Shown in pieces: positions 34,027-43,549 of a stretch of 64,000 nt of DNA (positions are counted from its first letter, which is position 1; each line of letters opens with the position of its first letter). A program made the position numbers and the translations under genes. This DNA is from JADLBR01 sp964651705 (lineage in GTDB: Bacteria > Verrucomicrobiota > Verrucomicrobiia > JADLBR01). The stretch is taken from positions 1-64,000 of the forward strand of contig CAZYWZ010000026.1 in NCBI GenBank assembly GCA_964651705.1. Direction: 5' to 3'. A model generated the notes under the pieces. That model was not told the origin of the DNA, searched no databases, and saw only the letters and a program-made list of their open reading frames with translations.

Positions 34027-36423
34027 TCACTCCAGGGATCGGATGCGGTAGAATCGGCTCCTGTGGGTCGGGGAGGAGGGATCGTCGCATGAGAGGCGAA
34101 ACTCGGAGGGGTCCGCCTCGACGGGGTCGCCGAGGGGGTAAAAGTCGACGAGGTTGGTGCTCCATTCCGGCTGGTAGCGGCGGCGCGGGATGGTGGGCCA
34201 GGTGAGGGCGATGGCGTTGCCACCGGTGCATGTGGCGCGGGCGACAAAGCCGCAATCGGGATCCTGGCAGTCGAAGGAGCCATCGAGGTCATCGTCGCGG
34301 ATCGCGGCCGTGGGAACGGCGAGGAACTCCTCGGCCTCGATATTGCCATCGCCATCGCCGCCGGGCACTTGGGAAGCCGCCACGAGTGTTCCGCCGTTGG
34401 CCGTCAGGTACGGTGCGGCGGCGATGTAGAGGGTATCGGGGATGGTGCCGAAGACCTCGCGGAGGTCGAAGGAGCACTCGAGCAGGCCGGAGGTGGTGGT
34501 GGCGGCGGACCACATCGGGTGGGCGCCTGCGTTGCGGATCACGTCATTGGTGTTCTGGCTTTCGTCCGCGACGTAGGGCTGGGTGGCCGCATCGAAGGCG
34601 ATCTGGCCCGATTTGGACCATGGCGGGGCATTGGGCGAGGCGGGGTTGGTGGTGACGAAGACGAAGTGGTCGTTGGGGCCGCCGGTGTCGCCGGCCGAGG
34701 CGGTGGCCACGTAGAGGCGTCCGCCCGCAAGGGAGGCGTAGAGCGGCATCCCGTTGCGCTCGCCGACGCGGTAGCCCTCGGAGTCCCGGGCCCCATCCAT
34801 CCGGAATGGGATGGGGGAGGCGTAGACGAGTTCGATGCCGTTGGATGCGCCGAGATTTCGGGAGTATTGGCGGAGGATGGGATCGTTCCAGTGCTCGTGG
34901 ACCCCTAGGCTCGAGAGTGGGGTGCCGTCGTTCTCCGGGTCATACGTCGTGCCCGAGGGGCAGGCGGGGGCGAGCGCGGCCTCGTGGAGATAGTTGTCGG
35001 AGTTCAGGAGCTTGACGCTCGAGAGGTGGCTGAACTCGCTGTTGAGGAAATCGAGGCCGACCGAGTCGATGGCGACGGGATCCTGTGAGGCGAAGAGGCT
35101 GGAGGGCCATCGCCCGTTGAATGGGGGGAGGTTGAAACGGGCGGGGACGGCGCCCGACCCGTCGGGGCTGCCGGGGCTTGTCGCGGCGTACAGGGCATCG
35201 ACCAGGAACAGGAGGGTCTTGCCGCCGATGTGTTCGTGGCCGACCAGATCGACCAGGGGGCTGTATATCGGCACCGTCCTCTCCTTGACGTTGATGTAGA
35301 GGTGGTCGCGTCGCTCGAGGCTCCCGTAGTGATTCTTGGCCGTCAGGGTGAAGCCGGCCGTGCCGTGACACTTCATGAGGGCCAAGTTGATGACGTAGTC
35401 GGCCTCATAGAGGCAGGTGGGAAGATTTGCCGAGCATTGATTCGTGATGGCGAACTGGTTGGTGACGGCGTAGTAGATGACGCTGCTTCGCCACGTGGCC
35501 TTTATGCGGCCATTGGTGCCGGTGCAATCCACCCAGTTCACAGAGGGGAATTCCGCGTGGCCTTTGTCGTAGACGCGGTTCGCCACCACGCGGGTTCCGT
35601 TGCCGGTCTTCGTCGCATCGTAGACGGTGATGTCGCTCTCCGGGACGCCGGCTTCGCCGACGAGTTGGCGCAGGAGGGCGAGGACGGATTGGGGCGAGGC
35701 GTCGACCTGGCTGTCCGAGTCCCAGTAATTGGTGGTGGTGTTGCAGTTGATCTTGATGGCGATCTTCTCTCCGGCGAGGTAACCGTTCGTGCCGCGGCCA
35801 CGGGTGGTGTTGAAATGGTGGAACAGGGCATCCCACGCGTCGGCGTCGGAGGATTGCCCGGCCAATTGCCGGACCGAGAGCGAGAACATCCCATCGACCG
35901 CGGCCTGGATCGTGTTGGTATCATCCCACCATCTGCCGTTGGCGCCGTCCCAAGGGGTGGCGGAGGGATCGTAGGTCCAGACGACGCGACCGGGGTGGAT
36001 GCCCTTGGCGACGCCCATGGGCGTGTTGGGGGGGTCGGGTGGGACGTAGGGCGCTGCGTCCGCGGGGTCGGAGCCCGAGTGGAATCCGATCAGGGCCCCG
36101 GCGATCGCGCCGATGAAGAAAAGGGCCGCCAGGGCGCGCCGGCCCTGCCAGAGGAAGTCGCCCGCACGGCGGGCCGCCACCACCGCGGCGATCCAGCCGG
36201 TCAATGAAGCGAGGAAGCCCCACGCGAGAGGGAACGCCACGCGCTGGCACGGGTAATCAGCGCGATCCGGCTTGGGCAGGACCCGGATGAGATACCAGAG
36301 CAGCGCCGCGAAGCCGATCGCCGGGAAGGTCCATCGCAGGTACTCGAATCCTGGCTTGCAGCCGATGAAACGCCCGGTCTTCGGGCAAAACAGATACGGG
36401 CCACGTTCGCGGGGTGCAGGCAT
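34027..36423 (-). CDS. Membrane-anchored DUF362 protein
   Basis: A 798-residue protein. The N-terminal 150 residues have three hydrophobic spans (WTFPAIGFAALLWYLIRVLP, FPLAWGFLASLTGWIAAVVA, ALAALFFIGAIAGALIG). A large exported region follows whose centre (about 200-480) matches DUF362: AIKINCNTTT, PESDITVYDATKTGNGTRVV, YVINLALMKCHGTAGFTLTA. DUF362 proteins are often linked to redox or iron-sulfur proteins, but no Cys cluster is seen here. The C-terminal ~60 residues (PEWSTNLVDFYPLGDPV) are the tail domain shared with secreted proteins of this group. The gene starts 8 bp after the sulfatase stop and is the last gene of that operon. Confidence 0.78.
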   Translation of the reverse strand: MPAPRERGPYLFCPKTGRFIGCKPGFEYLRWTFPAIGFAALLWYLIRVLPKPDRADYPCQRVAFPLAWGFLASLTGWIAAVVAARRAGDFLWQGRRALAALFFIGAIAGALIGFHSGSDPADAAPYVPPDPPNTPMGVAKGIHPGRVVWTYDPSATPWDGANGRWWDDTNTIQAAVDGMFSLSVRQLAGQSSDADAWDALFHHFNTTRGRGTNGYLAGEKIAIKINCNTTTNYWDSDSQVDASPQSVLALLRQLVGEAGVPESDITVYDATKTGNGTRVVANRVYDKGHAEFPSVNWVDCTGTNGRIKATWRSSVIYYAVTNQFAITNQCSANLPTCLYEADYVINLALMKCHGTAGFTLTAKNHYGSLERRDHLYINVKERTVPIYSPLVDLVGHEHIGGKTLLFLVDALYAATSPGSPDGSGAVPARFNLPPFNGRWPSSLFASQDPVAIDSVGLDFLNSEFSHLSSVKLLNSDNYLHEAALAPACPSGTTYDPENDGTPLSSLGVHEHWNDPILRQYSRNLGASNGIELVYASPIPFRMDGARDSEGYRVGERNGMPLYASLAGGRLYVATASAGDTGGPNDHFVFVTTNPASPNAPPWSKSGQIAFDAATQPYVADESQNTNDVIRNAGAHPMWSAATTTSGLLECSFDLREVFGTIPDTLYIAAAPYLTANGGTLVAASQVPGGDGDGNIEAEEFLAVPTAAIRDDDLDGSFDCQDPDCGFVARATCTGGNAIALTWPTIPRRRYQPEWSTNLVDFYPLGDPVEADPSEFRLSCDDPSSPTHRSRFYRIRSLE

Positions 36424-36431
36424 AACTCACC

Positions 36432-37997
36432 CTATCTGGGCGGCGGGTAGTCCCCTTCGCCCATCTTGTTCTTCGGGTTGACGTTGGGGTAGGTGTCCGC
36501 GATGTCGGGGTTCTCTCCGTAGACGCGGGGATCGCGGGTGCGCTTCAGTTCCTCGTCCATCTGCTTGGCGAGTTTGGCCTTGGCGGCGGCGTGTCCCGGC
36601 GATGTGGCGAGGTTGTGGAGGCAGTCGGGGTCGTTCCCGATGTCGTAGAGTTCTTCGGCGGGGTGGCGGCCCACGATGAGTTCGAGCATCGCGGCAAACT
36701 TGGGGGACGCGGGGGCCTCTTTGATCAGCCAGCGCAGGGTGTCCTGGTCATCGATATCGCGGTAGCAGCCGGAGTGGCGGGGCATGAGGTCGCCTGTGGT
36801 CTTGTCGATGCGCTGGGGGTCGCCGACGGGCCATCGGTCGGGGCGCAGGTTGCGCAGGTAGAGATACTGCGGCGTGCGGAGGGCGCGGATGGGGTAGCCG
36901 GTGTCGTTGTGGCGCGTGAGCGTGTGCCGCTCGTGTCCGGCGAAGACGAAAGCCCGGTCCGGATTCAGGAGGCCCTGTTTGCCGCTGGCCAGCAGCGGCA
37001 GGAAGTCGCGGCCCACGGGCGCAAGTTCCGGGTCATCCTTCGCCGGGTGTGCCACCCCCGCCGCGGCGAGGATCGTCGCATTCAGGTCCACGAAGCCGAT
37101 GGGATCCTCGATGACCCGGTTGCCCGGCACGCGTTTCGGCCATGCCACGAACATCGGCACGTGCAGGCCGTATTCGTAGCAGGTGGCCTTGGCGCGCAAC
37201 ATCGGCATCCCGTTGTCGCCGGTGACGATGACGAGCGTGTTCTCCAGTTCGCCCGATTTCTCCAGCATGTCGAGGATCAGCCCGAGATTGCGGTCGAACC
37301 ACTCGATCTCGACGAAGTAGTCGAGGAAATCGCTGCGGACTTCTGGGGTGTCGGGGAGGAAGCCGGGCACGCTGACGTCCCCGGGCTTCTTTCCCGCCTT
37401 CAGCCCGCTGCCTTGCTCGTACACGCGGTGTGGTTCGACGCTGCCAAACCAGAAGCAAAATGGGGCCCCGGGTTTTCGTTTCACGAGGAAATCCCCGAAG
37501 TTGGCCGGATAGTCGGTGTCCTTGATTCCAGACAGGGGCGGCACGAGCTTCCGGCCATTGAAGGCGGGGCCGACGGGGTTGCCCTTGCGGCCCGGCCCGA
37601 GATCGCCGGGCGACCAGGGCTTGCCGGTGAAACCTGTGCTGTAGCCCTCCTTCGCCAGCAGGTCGGGAAAGCTGACGAACTTTGCTGGGAACAGGCCGTG
37701 GTGCGTGCTGGCTTCCTCGTTCATCCAGACGTGGCGCCCGGTCAGGAAGGCGGCGCGCGATGGCGAGCAGCCGGGCGCCCCGCAGAAACCGTTGCGGAAT
37801 GTCACGCCGCTGCGCGCCACGCGGTCGATGTTCGGCGTGCTCACGGCCTTGCAGCCCGTTGTCGATGTGTGCGGCCACGACATGTCGTCGGCTATCGCGA
37901 TGAGGATGTTGGGTCGGGTCGCGTCCGCGGACGCCGTGGCCAACGTCCCGTGGATCAGGGCGACCGACATGGTGATGGCTAGGGGGTTCGTTTTCAT
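36432..37997 (-). CDS. Secreted sulfatase
   Basis: A 521-residue exported sulfatase. Signal peptide MKTNPLAITMSVALIHGTLA is followed by RPNILIAIADDMSWPHTSTT, the formylglycine site GAPGCSPSRAAFLTG, a GKPWSPGD segment in place of the usual GKWH, and VTGDNGMP. The overall pattern resembles heparan N-sulfatase-type (sulfamidase) enzymes, though the substrate remains inference. It is the middle gene of an operon: the FG-GAP protein ends 21 bp upstream and the DUF362 protein starts 8 bp downstream. Confidence 0.93.
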   Translation of the reverse strand: MKTNPLAITMSVALIHGTLATASADATRPNILIAIADDMSWPHTSTTGCKAVSTPNIDRVARSGVTFRNGFCGAPGCSPSRAAFLTGRHVWMNEEASTHHGLFPAKFVSFPDLLAKEGYSTGFTGKPWSPGDLGPGRKGNPVGPAFNGRKLVPPLSGIKDTDYPANFGDFLVKRKPGAPFCFWFGSVEPHRVYEQGSGLKAGKKPGDVSVPGFLPDTPEVRSDFLDYFVEIEWFDRNLGLILDMLEKSGELENTLVIVTGDNGMPMLRAKATCYEYGLHVPMFVAWPKRVPGNRVIEDPIGFVDLNATILAAAGVAHPAKDDPELAPVGRDFLPLLASGKQGLLNPDRAFVFAGHERHTLTRHNDTGYPIRALRTPQYLYLRNLRPDRWPVGDPQRIDKTTGDLMPRHSGCYRDIDDQDTLRWLIKEAPASPKFAAMLELIVGRHPAEELYDIGNDPDCLHNLATSPGHAAAKAKLAKQMDEELKRTRDPRVYGENPDIADTYPNVNPKNKMGEGDYPPPR

Positions 37998-38018
37998 ATC
38001 CGTTGGTGCGCGAGTCTC

Positions 38019-41000
38019 CTATTGCCCTTGGCCGAGGTCGAACCGCAGGATGCGAAACGCGCCCGGCTGGATCTCCACGGTGCAATCGCGGCCAGAGGAC
38101 TTCACGGGCGCGCCGCTGACGAGGTCGGTGACGCCGGAGATCGGCGCTTGGGCCGAAGTGACCTTGGCCACGATGCCGGTGGGTGCGAGATATCCCGGAT
38201 CGATCAATGTGGCGACATAGGAGTCTGGCGCGTCGGGCATCGCCTGGAGGATCATGCAGGCGCCGGTGGCCCTGAGGGGGATCGCCGCCGCACCGCGCGC
38301 GATCAGGTCCGCCACGAGCGATGCGGCGGGCTCCGCGGATTTCGGCGCCCCGTTGATCACGACATGCTCGCCGTCGGTGCGGATGGCTTCGTGGCCCGGC
38401 AGGGGCCAGGCCTCGGGTGGCAGGACGGGAAGCCAGCCGTTGGGTGTCTGAGGGAAACAGGTGCCCGCGTTCCATTCCGTCGCGTAGGCCAGCCGGGGGA
38501 AGGCGTAGGCCGGATATGGCTCGAACATGTACCGGGCCGGGATCAGCCCTTTCCGCAGGGCTTCCGAGTTCCGGTCGTAGTAGGGATAGGCCACTTTTTT
38601 CTGCTGCGCCTTGCCCTCCGACAGGGCCGGGTGGAACGAGCGGACCAGCGCCGTCCGACTGAGGTTGGCCGGCGCGGTGCCTGCGGTGATCAGGTTCTTG
38701 CGGATCAGTTCGTAGGCCAATTCGCGATGGCGGCGAGCGGTGGGGACGACGCCCTCGCGGAGGTCGGGGCGCAGGTACGGTTGCCCGCCCTCGACATGTA
38801 TCCACGTGCCGCCCAGGGCGAGGCCCACCAGCTCCAGGCGCAGGATGATGTCGGAGGGGCAGGCATACGCGGCGCTGACGTCGCGGATGCCTCGGGGATA
38901 ACGTCCCCATTCGTGCCAGTTCCAGTATTGCGTCGACATGCCGATCTCGCGGCACCAGCCGGCAAGCCGGAGACCCAGCATGCCCCCCAGTTGGATCTCG
39001 GGCTGATAGGGCTGGTTCGAGGACCAGATGGGAACGGTGACATCCCGGTATTTCGGGTTGAAAAGGATGCGGCTCACTTCGGGGTCGGAAGGCAGGAGGC
39101 CCCAGACGTCGTGTTTCTCCTTGAAGATCATCTTCATCCCGTGGCTCGCGCAGAAATCGAGCGCCCCCTCGGTCCAACGGAGCACGTCCTCGTACAGGGG
39201 CGAGTAGAGGGTCTCGAGGTTCTCCGCGATATAGAGGAAGCGGAACATCTTGGGCGCGGCCTCCTTGCTGCGGCGGATCGCCTCGCGGGTGATCCAGGCC
39301 TGGCCGCCGTGGGTCGCGAAATACCCGAACGGGATGCCGACCTTCTCCAGCAACCGCGCGCGCGCGACGATCTGGTCGGTCGTGAGTTTGAAGCCGCGCT
39401 CGTGGCCGAGCAGGTCGCTCGCCTCGTACATGACCAGATACTCCAGCGATGGCGCCTCCATCGCGCTGAGGGCCGCGCGGTATTCTCTCAATGTCTTCTC
39501 GGGCGCGCGGGCAAAATCGCTCAGCGCCATGAAGACCTTGACCTTCTCGTGGCCCGCTGCGGGAAGGGCCGGACAGTATTTGACCGCGTCGTAGAGCGCA
39601 TCGAGGTGCCTCTCCTCGTCCGGGGTCTTGAACGCGGCGAACTGGTCCCGCCCCCCATATCGCAGGCGATAGCAGGCGCGATGCCGGAAGCGCGACGAAG
39701 AGAGATATAGGTGTGGCTCGGGGCCATCCCAGAAGGCGATGTCGAGGCTGTTGATTCCGTCCGGGGTCCAGCGCTCCCAATATTCTCCGATGCCCCCGGG
39801 CCGACTGTGGTAGGCGAGCTGGCCCCGGGCATCGACCATTGCCACGCAATGCGTGCCCACGAGCACCGTCTCCAGCCCCGGCCTTGTCGGGTCGAAATCC
39901 CCGCAGGCATGCCAGGCGCTTGCATCCGTGGCGCCCGGGATGGCTAGGGTCACGGTGGTTTCCCATAGCGCCTTGCCTTCGCGGAGGCAGACCAAGGTCA
40001 TCCGGTCGCCGCGGCCTTCTGTCTTGAAGGAGGCCACGACCTCGGTCGCCATGTCGCCGTCGATGTCCGCCAGCTCGAATTGCTCCAGCAGGCCGGCCCC
40101 AGCCGAGAAGGCCTTGAGTTCTTTGCCCGCCGTGTCATATGCGCGAAATTCGACGCCCGGGCCGCCGGCCACCAATTCCTGACCCCCGCCGGGCAGCAGA
40201 TCGCCAATGGCGATATTTCGTAGGGGCTGTGATTTCTGCCAAAGGCGCTTGCCCTGATGATCGAAGAGCGCGACGCCGGCCGCAACGCCGGAGCCGGGGC
40301 GACCGTTGTCCAAGCTCACCGCGATCTCGGGGTGGCCATCGCCATCCATGTCGCCCGCGGCGAGGCGGTCTGGGCCGCCGGTGCCATCGAACCTGCACAC
40401 CACTGTTCCCTTCAGATCGATCGCCGTCAGGGGGATCTTCGGGTCCACCGAGGACATCAGTATCTCTTTAACGCCATCGGCATCGAGATCGGCGGCCGCG
40501 AATTGATACACTAGGGCGCCCGCCGCGTATCTTGACATGGCCGGGGAAGCGTCCCGGCGGATCGTGACGACGCCGTCCACATCGCAGCCGACGATCTCGG
40601 GTTTCCCATCCCCATCGAGGTCGTCGCAGAACAATTCCCAGAACGATCGCTCGACCGGCAGTTCCGTGACAGAGAATCCGGTGAAAGGGCCTGGAGCGGT
40701 GGCTGCCTGTGTCGGTCGTGGCGCGGCGCCCTTGCCTTCACCGGGTTTGGGGGCGGGTTTGGGCGGCGGGCCGTCCGCCTTGCGAAGTTCCACGTTGGCG
40801 AAGGAACACTCGCCATCCAGGACCGAGAGGACCGTGCGCAGGGTCGTGGTGCCCTCGGGCACGCGCAGGGTTCCCTTGAACGAGGACCATCTTCCCTTGA
40901 CCTTCGTCGGGGTGACGATCTCGAGCGTCTCACCCCGGGCGTCCAGCGATACGAACGCCATCGAGGCCCGCATCATCCCGCCGCCCTTTATCCTGGCCGA

Positions 41001-41255
41001 CCAGGCAAAGGAACCGTGGCCCCCCGTCGCCACGTCCTGATAGAGTGAGCCATCGAGATCGATGGCGGGGTTCTGGATCGTCACGCCCTGCCCATTTGGC
41101 AACAGGGTCACCTTTCCCGTCTTCCGCAGGTGATCATTGGCCCGCCAGGGCTCCAGGATTTGAAAGTCGCCGGAAACGAGCAAGTTGGATGATCCCGCTT
41201 GCGCGAAACCGACGATCGTCCAGAGGGCGTAGAGGAAGATCGAGATTCTTGTCAT
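38019..41255 (-). CDS. Large secreted FG-GAP/VCBS-repeat protein with C-terminal barrel-like domain
   Basis: A 1,078-residue exported protein (signal MTRISIFLYALWTIVGFAQA). Residues of about 25-160 form a beta-sandwich like a carbohydrate-binding module. Residues of about 195-480 contain repeated calcium-type propeller blades (DDLDGDGKPEIVGCDVDG, ADLDADGVKEIL, GDMDGDGHPEIAVS, ADIDGDMATEVVASF), typical of FG-GAP/VCBS propellers. The C-terminal ~500 residues look like a TIM-barrel glycoside-hydrolase-type domain (FGYFATHGGQAWITREAIRR, QYWNWHEWGRYPRG), but I cannot name a family. It leads the operon with a sulfatase and a DUF362 protein, suggesting a role in binding and attacking a sulfated polymer. 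Confidence 0.75.
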   Translation of the reverse strand: MTRISIFLYALWTIVGFAQAGSSNLLVSGDFQILEPWRANDHLRKTGKVTLLPNGQGVTIQNPAIDLDGSLYQDVATGGHGSFAWSARIKGGGMMRASMAFVSLDARGETLEIVTPTKVKGRWSSFKGTLRVPEGTTTLRTVLSVLDGECSFANVELRKADGPPPKPAPKPGEGKGAAPRPTQAATAPGPFTGFSVTELPVERSFWELFCDDLDGDGKPEIVGCDVDGVVTIRRDASPAMSRYAAGALVYQFAAADLDADGVKEILMSSVDPKIPLTAIDLKGTVVCRFDGTGGPDRLAAGDMDGDGHPEIAVSLDNGRPGSGVAAGVALFDHQGKRLWQKSQPLRNIAIGDLLPGGGQELVAGGPGVEFRAYDTAGKELKAFSAGAGLLEQFELADIDGDMATEVVASFKTEGRGDRMTLVCLREGKALWETTVTLAIPGATDASAWHACGDFDPTRPGLETVLVGTHCVAMVDARGQLAYHSRPGGIGEYWERWTPDGINSLDIAFWDGPEPHLYLSSSRFRHRACYRLRYGGRDQFAAFKTPDEERHLDALYDAVKYCPALPAAGHEKVKVFMALSDFARAPEKTLREYRAALSAMEAPSLEYLVMYEASDLLGHERGFKLTTDQIVARARLLEKVGIPFGYFATHGGQAWITREAIRRSKEAAPKMFRFLYIAENLETLYSPLYEDVLRWTEGALDFCASHGMKMIFKEKHDVWGLLPSDPEVSRILFNPKYRDVTVPIWSSNQPYQPEIQLGGMLGLRLAGWCREIGMSTQYWNWHEWGRYPRGIRDVSAAYACPSDIILRLELVGLALGGTWIHVEGGQPYLRPDLREGVVPTARRHRELAYELIRKNLITAGTAPANLSRTALVRSFHPALSEGKAQQKKVAYPYYDRNSEALRKGLIPARYMFEPYPAYAFPRLAYATEWNAGTCFPQTPNGWLPVLPPEAWPLPGHEAIRTDGEHVVINGAPKSAEPAASLVADLIARGAAAIPLRATGACMILQAMPDAPDSYVATLIDPGYLAPTGIVAKVTSAQAPISGVTDLVSGAPVKSSGRDCTVEIQPGAFRILRFDLGQGQ

Positions 41256-41388
41256 GCTCGCGACGACGGTCTCCGTTGGTGCACGGTCCACGCTCCGCGG
41301 TCATTAGGCCGTGATGCTGCCAGTTCCTTTGAGGCCATCGCTCCAGGACTCTTAGGTTATCCCAAACGATCGGGCAATGCGAAGCGGC

Positions 41389-41404
41389 TACCCCAATTGG
41401 GGTA
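41389..41404. promoter_or_regulatory. 16-bp perfect palindrome TACCCCAATTGGGGTA
   Basis: Lies in the 267-bp gap between the Ser/Thr kinase and the FG-GAP gene, 134 bp upstream of the latter's start. Near-identical palindromes occur at 43316 and 44467. The symmetry and promoter-side positions suggest a dimer-binding operator, but a dispersed repeat is also possible. Confidence 0.4.
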
Positions 41405-41522
41405 TTGTTGTGGCTGGACGGTGAGGGTTGAACTTTGACACGCTTCTTGGCGATCTGACGGTCGGCGACACCCTCTACGTCGCCATTGGCCCCAATGGCA
41501 ACGACGGCCGCGATGGCTTGCT

Positions 41523-43262
41523 TCAATCCGCCAGGTAGGCCCAGGCCGAGACGGTGACCTTGGCGCCCTGTTTGACTTTGAGTGTCTGGGTGGCGAAGGC
41601 GAGGGACCGCGCCTGGACACTCCGGCCACCGCTCCGGACAAAGTCGGGATTCTCGATGGGTTTTAGCTCCTCCCGGTTCGGGCCGGAGGGCCGCCAATCG
41701 AGGAGGGAACCGTCGGGCCCGGCGTCTTCCATTCCCCCGTTGCTGAGGGATCCGTCGGTGCCGGACACTTCGGCGTCGTCCCAATAGACGGAGGGTTCAC
41801 TCCCGGCGTCCTGGCTGCGGGAAGGGCCCTTGAGGATGAGGTTGACCATGCCGTTTTTTGCGGGGACGAATTCGACCTGCACCCTCGTCCACTGGCGCGG
41901 GGGGATGTTATGAAACGCGACGATTCTGGTCAGCTCGGGTCTGTCGTGGGCCCTCCGCGCTTCGGCGGTGCTGAGCTCGGCCTGGGGTTGGCAGGCGCGG
42001 ATGTCGATCTCGGTTTGGTTGCCTGGGGCCGTGTGGTAGGAATCCAGTTCGATCGCGACTTGGCCGGGTGATGCGCTGGCTGGAGTTGGGGCGGCGGGCA
42101 GATGGGGCGGAGGGGTCGGCTCTTGGGCGTAGGCGGCGGGTTCATTCGAGGGCGCGGCGAGATCGGGGCCGCCGGCGTGGAATCGGAGCGCGGTGAAGGC
42201 GCCCGCGAGCAGGGCTAGGGCCGTGGCGCCGATGGCGGCCCAGCGGAGGGCCCATGCGGACTCGTTGGATGCGCCGATGAGGTCAGGGGCGGGGGCGGGT
42301 CTTGTCGGGGGACGGAACACCAGCAGCTTCTCCGCGCTTTCCAGGGTATCGAGGAGATCGAAGTAGCTCTGGAAGCGATCGTCGGGGCGCCGCTCCATGC
42401 AGCGGTTGATGATCGCGGCGGTCGGTTCGGACAGGTGCCGGGCGAAGGTCTTGACGGAGACGTGCTGGGCCTTGAGGTGCTTCCAGGCCATGGCCGAGGC
42501 GCTGGTGGCCTGGAAAGGGGTACGCCCCGATGCGGCATGGAACAGGGTGACGCCCAGGCTGTAGATATCCCCGCGGAAGTCCTCGGGCAGGTTCTCGATC
42601 CTCTCGGGCGGCACGTAATAGGGTGAGCCCCAGTTGCCGCCGGTGGCGGCCAGCGCCTCGTCGATCGGCAATGCGAGACCAAAGTCCACGAGTTTGGCTC
42701 GACCGTGGGCGTCGAAGAGGATGTTGGCGGGCTTGATGTCGCGGTGCAGCACGCCCTTGGCCAGCGCGGCGGTCAGCCCCCGCACCGCATCGATCCCGAT
42801 GCGCAACAGGTCGCGCTCCGGTACCGGACCCCCTTGCCGCACGCGGGACAGCAGGGTGCCGTGATCGAGATATTCCATCGCCAAGAGGTGGATCCCGCGG
42901 TCCTGAAAGAACTCGTATACCTCGACGATGTTCGGATGCGCCAGGTTGGCCAGGGTGATCGCCTCGCGCTCGAACTGGGACAGGAAGGCCGGGTTCTGGA
43001 ACAGCTCGTGCCGGAGGGTCTTCATGGCCACGGTCCGACCGCTGACGCTATCGATGGCCTCCATCACTTCGCCGAGGCCGCCGACGTCGATCCGCCGCGC
43101 CGCCTGATAGCGCCCGAAGAAGGCGCCCTCGGTGATGACGGTGCCACAGTTGGGGCACGACATCCCCGGCGCCCAAGCCCCTTCCCCTAGGGTCCAGTCC
43201 TGCCGGCACGCCCCGCACCGCGCAAAACGACTCGCGTGCCAGACTTCGATCGCTGGATTCAT
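41523..43262 (-). CDS. Transmembrane Ser/Thr protein kinase with N-terminal zinc ribbon
   Basis: A 579-residue Hanks-type kinase. Residues 16-39 form a C-x2-C ... C-x2-C zinc ribbon. The kinase domain (about 50-320) is complete: VGGLGEV (Gly loop), AMKTL (ATP-binding Lys), HRDIKPANILF (catalytic Asp), VDFGLALP (metal Asp) and the PPERIENLPEDFRGDIYSLG segment. A single membrane span lies at about 345-370 (WAAIGATALALLAGAFTAL), followed by an extracytoplasmic beta-rich region (about 405-579) resembling a carbohydrate-binding fold. It would sense a ligand outside and phosphorylate proteins inside. ATG 43262 is used; the frame upstream is repeat sequence. A 16-bp palindrome sits 54 bp upstream. 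Confidence 0.9.
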   Translation of the reverse strand: MNPAIEVWHASRFARCGACRQDWTLGEGAWAPGMSCPNCGTVITEGAFFGRYQAARRIDVGGLGEVMEAIDSVSGRTVAMKTLRHELFQNPAFLSQFEREAITLANLAHPNIVEVYEFFQDRGIHLLAMEYLDHGTLLSRVRQGGPVPERDLLRIGIDAVRGLTAALAKGVLHRDIKPANILFDAHGRAKLVDFGLALPIDEALAATGGNWGSPYYVPPERIENLPEDFRGDIYSLGVTLFHAASGRTPFQATSASAMAWKHLKAQHVSVKTFARHLSEPTAAIINRCMERRPDDRFQSYFDLLDTLESAEKLLVFRPPTRPAPAPDLIGASNESAWALRWAAIGATALALLAGAFTALRFHAGGPDLAAPSNEPAAYAQEPTPPPHLPAAPTPASASPGQVAIELDSYHTAPGNQTEIDIRACQPQAELSTAEARRAHDRPELTRIVAFHNIPPRQWTRVQVEFVPAKNGMVNLILKGPSRSQDAGSEPSVYWDDAEVSGTDGSLSNGGMEDAGPDGSLLDWRPSGPNREELKPIENPDFVRSGGRSVQARSLAFATQTLKVKQGAKVTVSAWAYLAD

Positions 43263-43315
43263 GCCGCCTCGTTTGCTGCCGGACAGAATTTGGTCTGGGC
43301 GCGAGAGGATGGGAA

Positions 43316-43331
43316 TACCCCATTTGGGGTA
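43316..43331. promoter_or_regulatory. 16-bp palindrome TACCCCATTTGGGGTA upstream of the kinase
   Basis: Second member of the palindrome set, 54 bp upstream of the Ser/Thr kinase start on the minus strand. It differs by one base from the perfect palindrome at 41389. Confidence 0.4.
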
Positions 43332-43438
43332 GGGCAAGATTCTGTAGCCAACATCCGACAACCAACCGAAATCCTCGCGTAAGGGTCGGCTTTTGTCGCC
43401 CGGCGAAGGAGGCGGCGATTGCACGCCGGGCCGCGCGC

Positions 43439-43549
43439 GGCAATCCAAAGCGGCGCTCCAGCGCCGAGTCCCATGGCCTTCGTGGGCGGCCGCGTGAACG
43501 CGGCACTACGAGCGGGGGACGAAAGGCTCGTAGTGACGCCTTCAGGCGT
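43439..43549. repeat. Repeat block containing the HEPN stop codon
   Basis: Starts with the GGCAATCCAAAGCGGCGCT repeat and then CCAGCGCCG (43439-43466). It continues with hairpin CACTACGAGC-N12-GCTCGTAGTG (43504-43535) and palindrome ACGCCTTCAGGCGT (43536-43549). A similar GCCTGAAGGC...CACTACGA unit is at 51850-51869. Confidence 0.7.

Noticed and set aside
38022..39710. 562-codon plus-strand open frame
   Set aside because: Antisense to the FG-GAP protein's C-terminal domain; composition is not protein-like.
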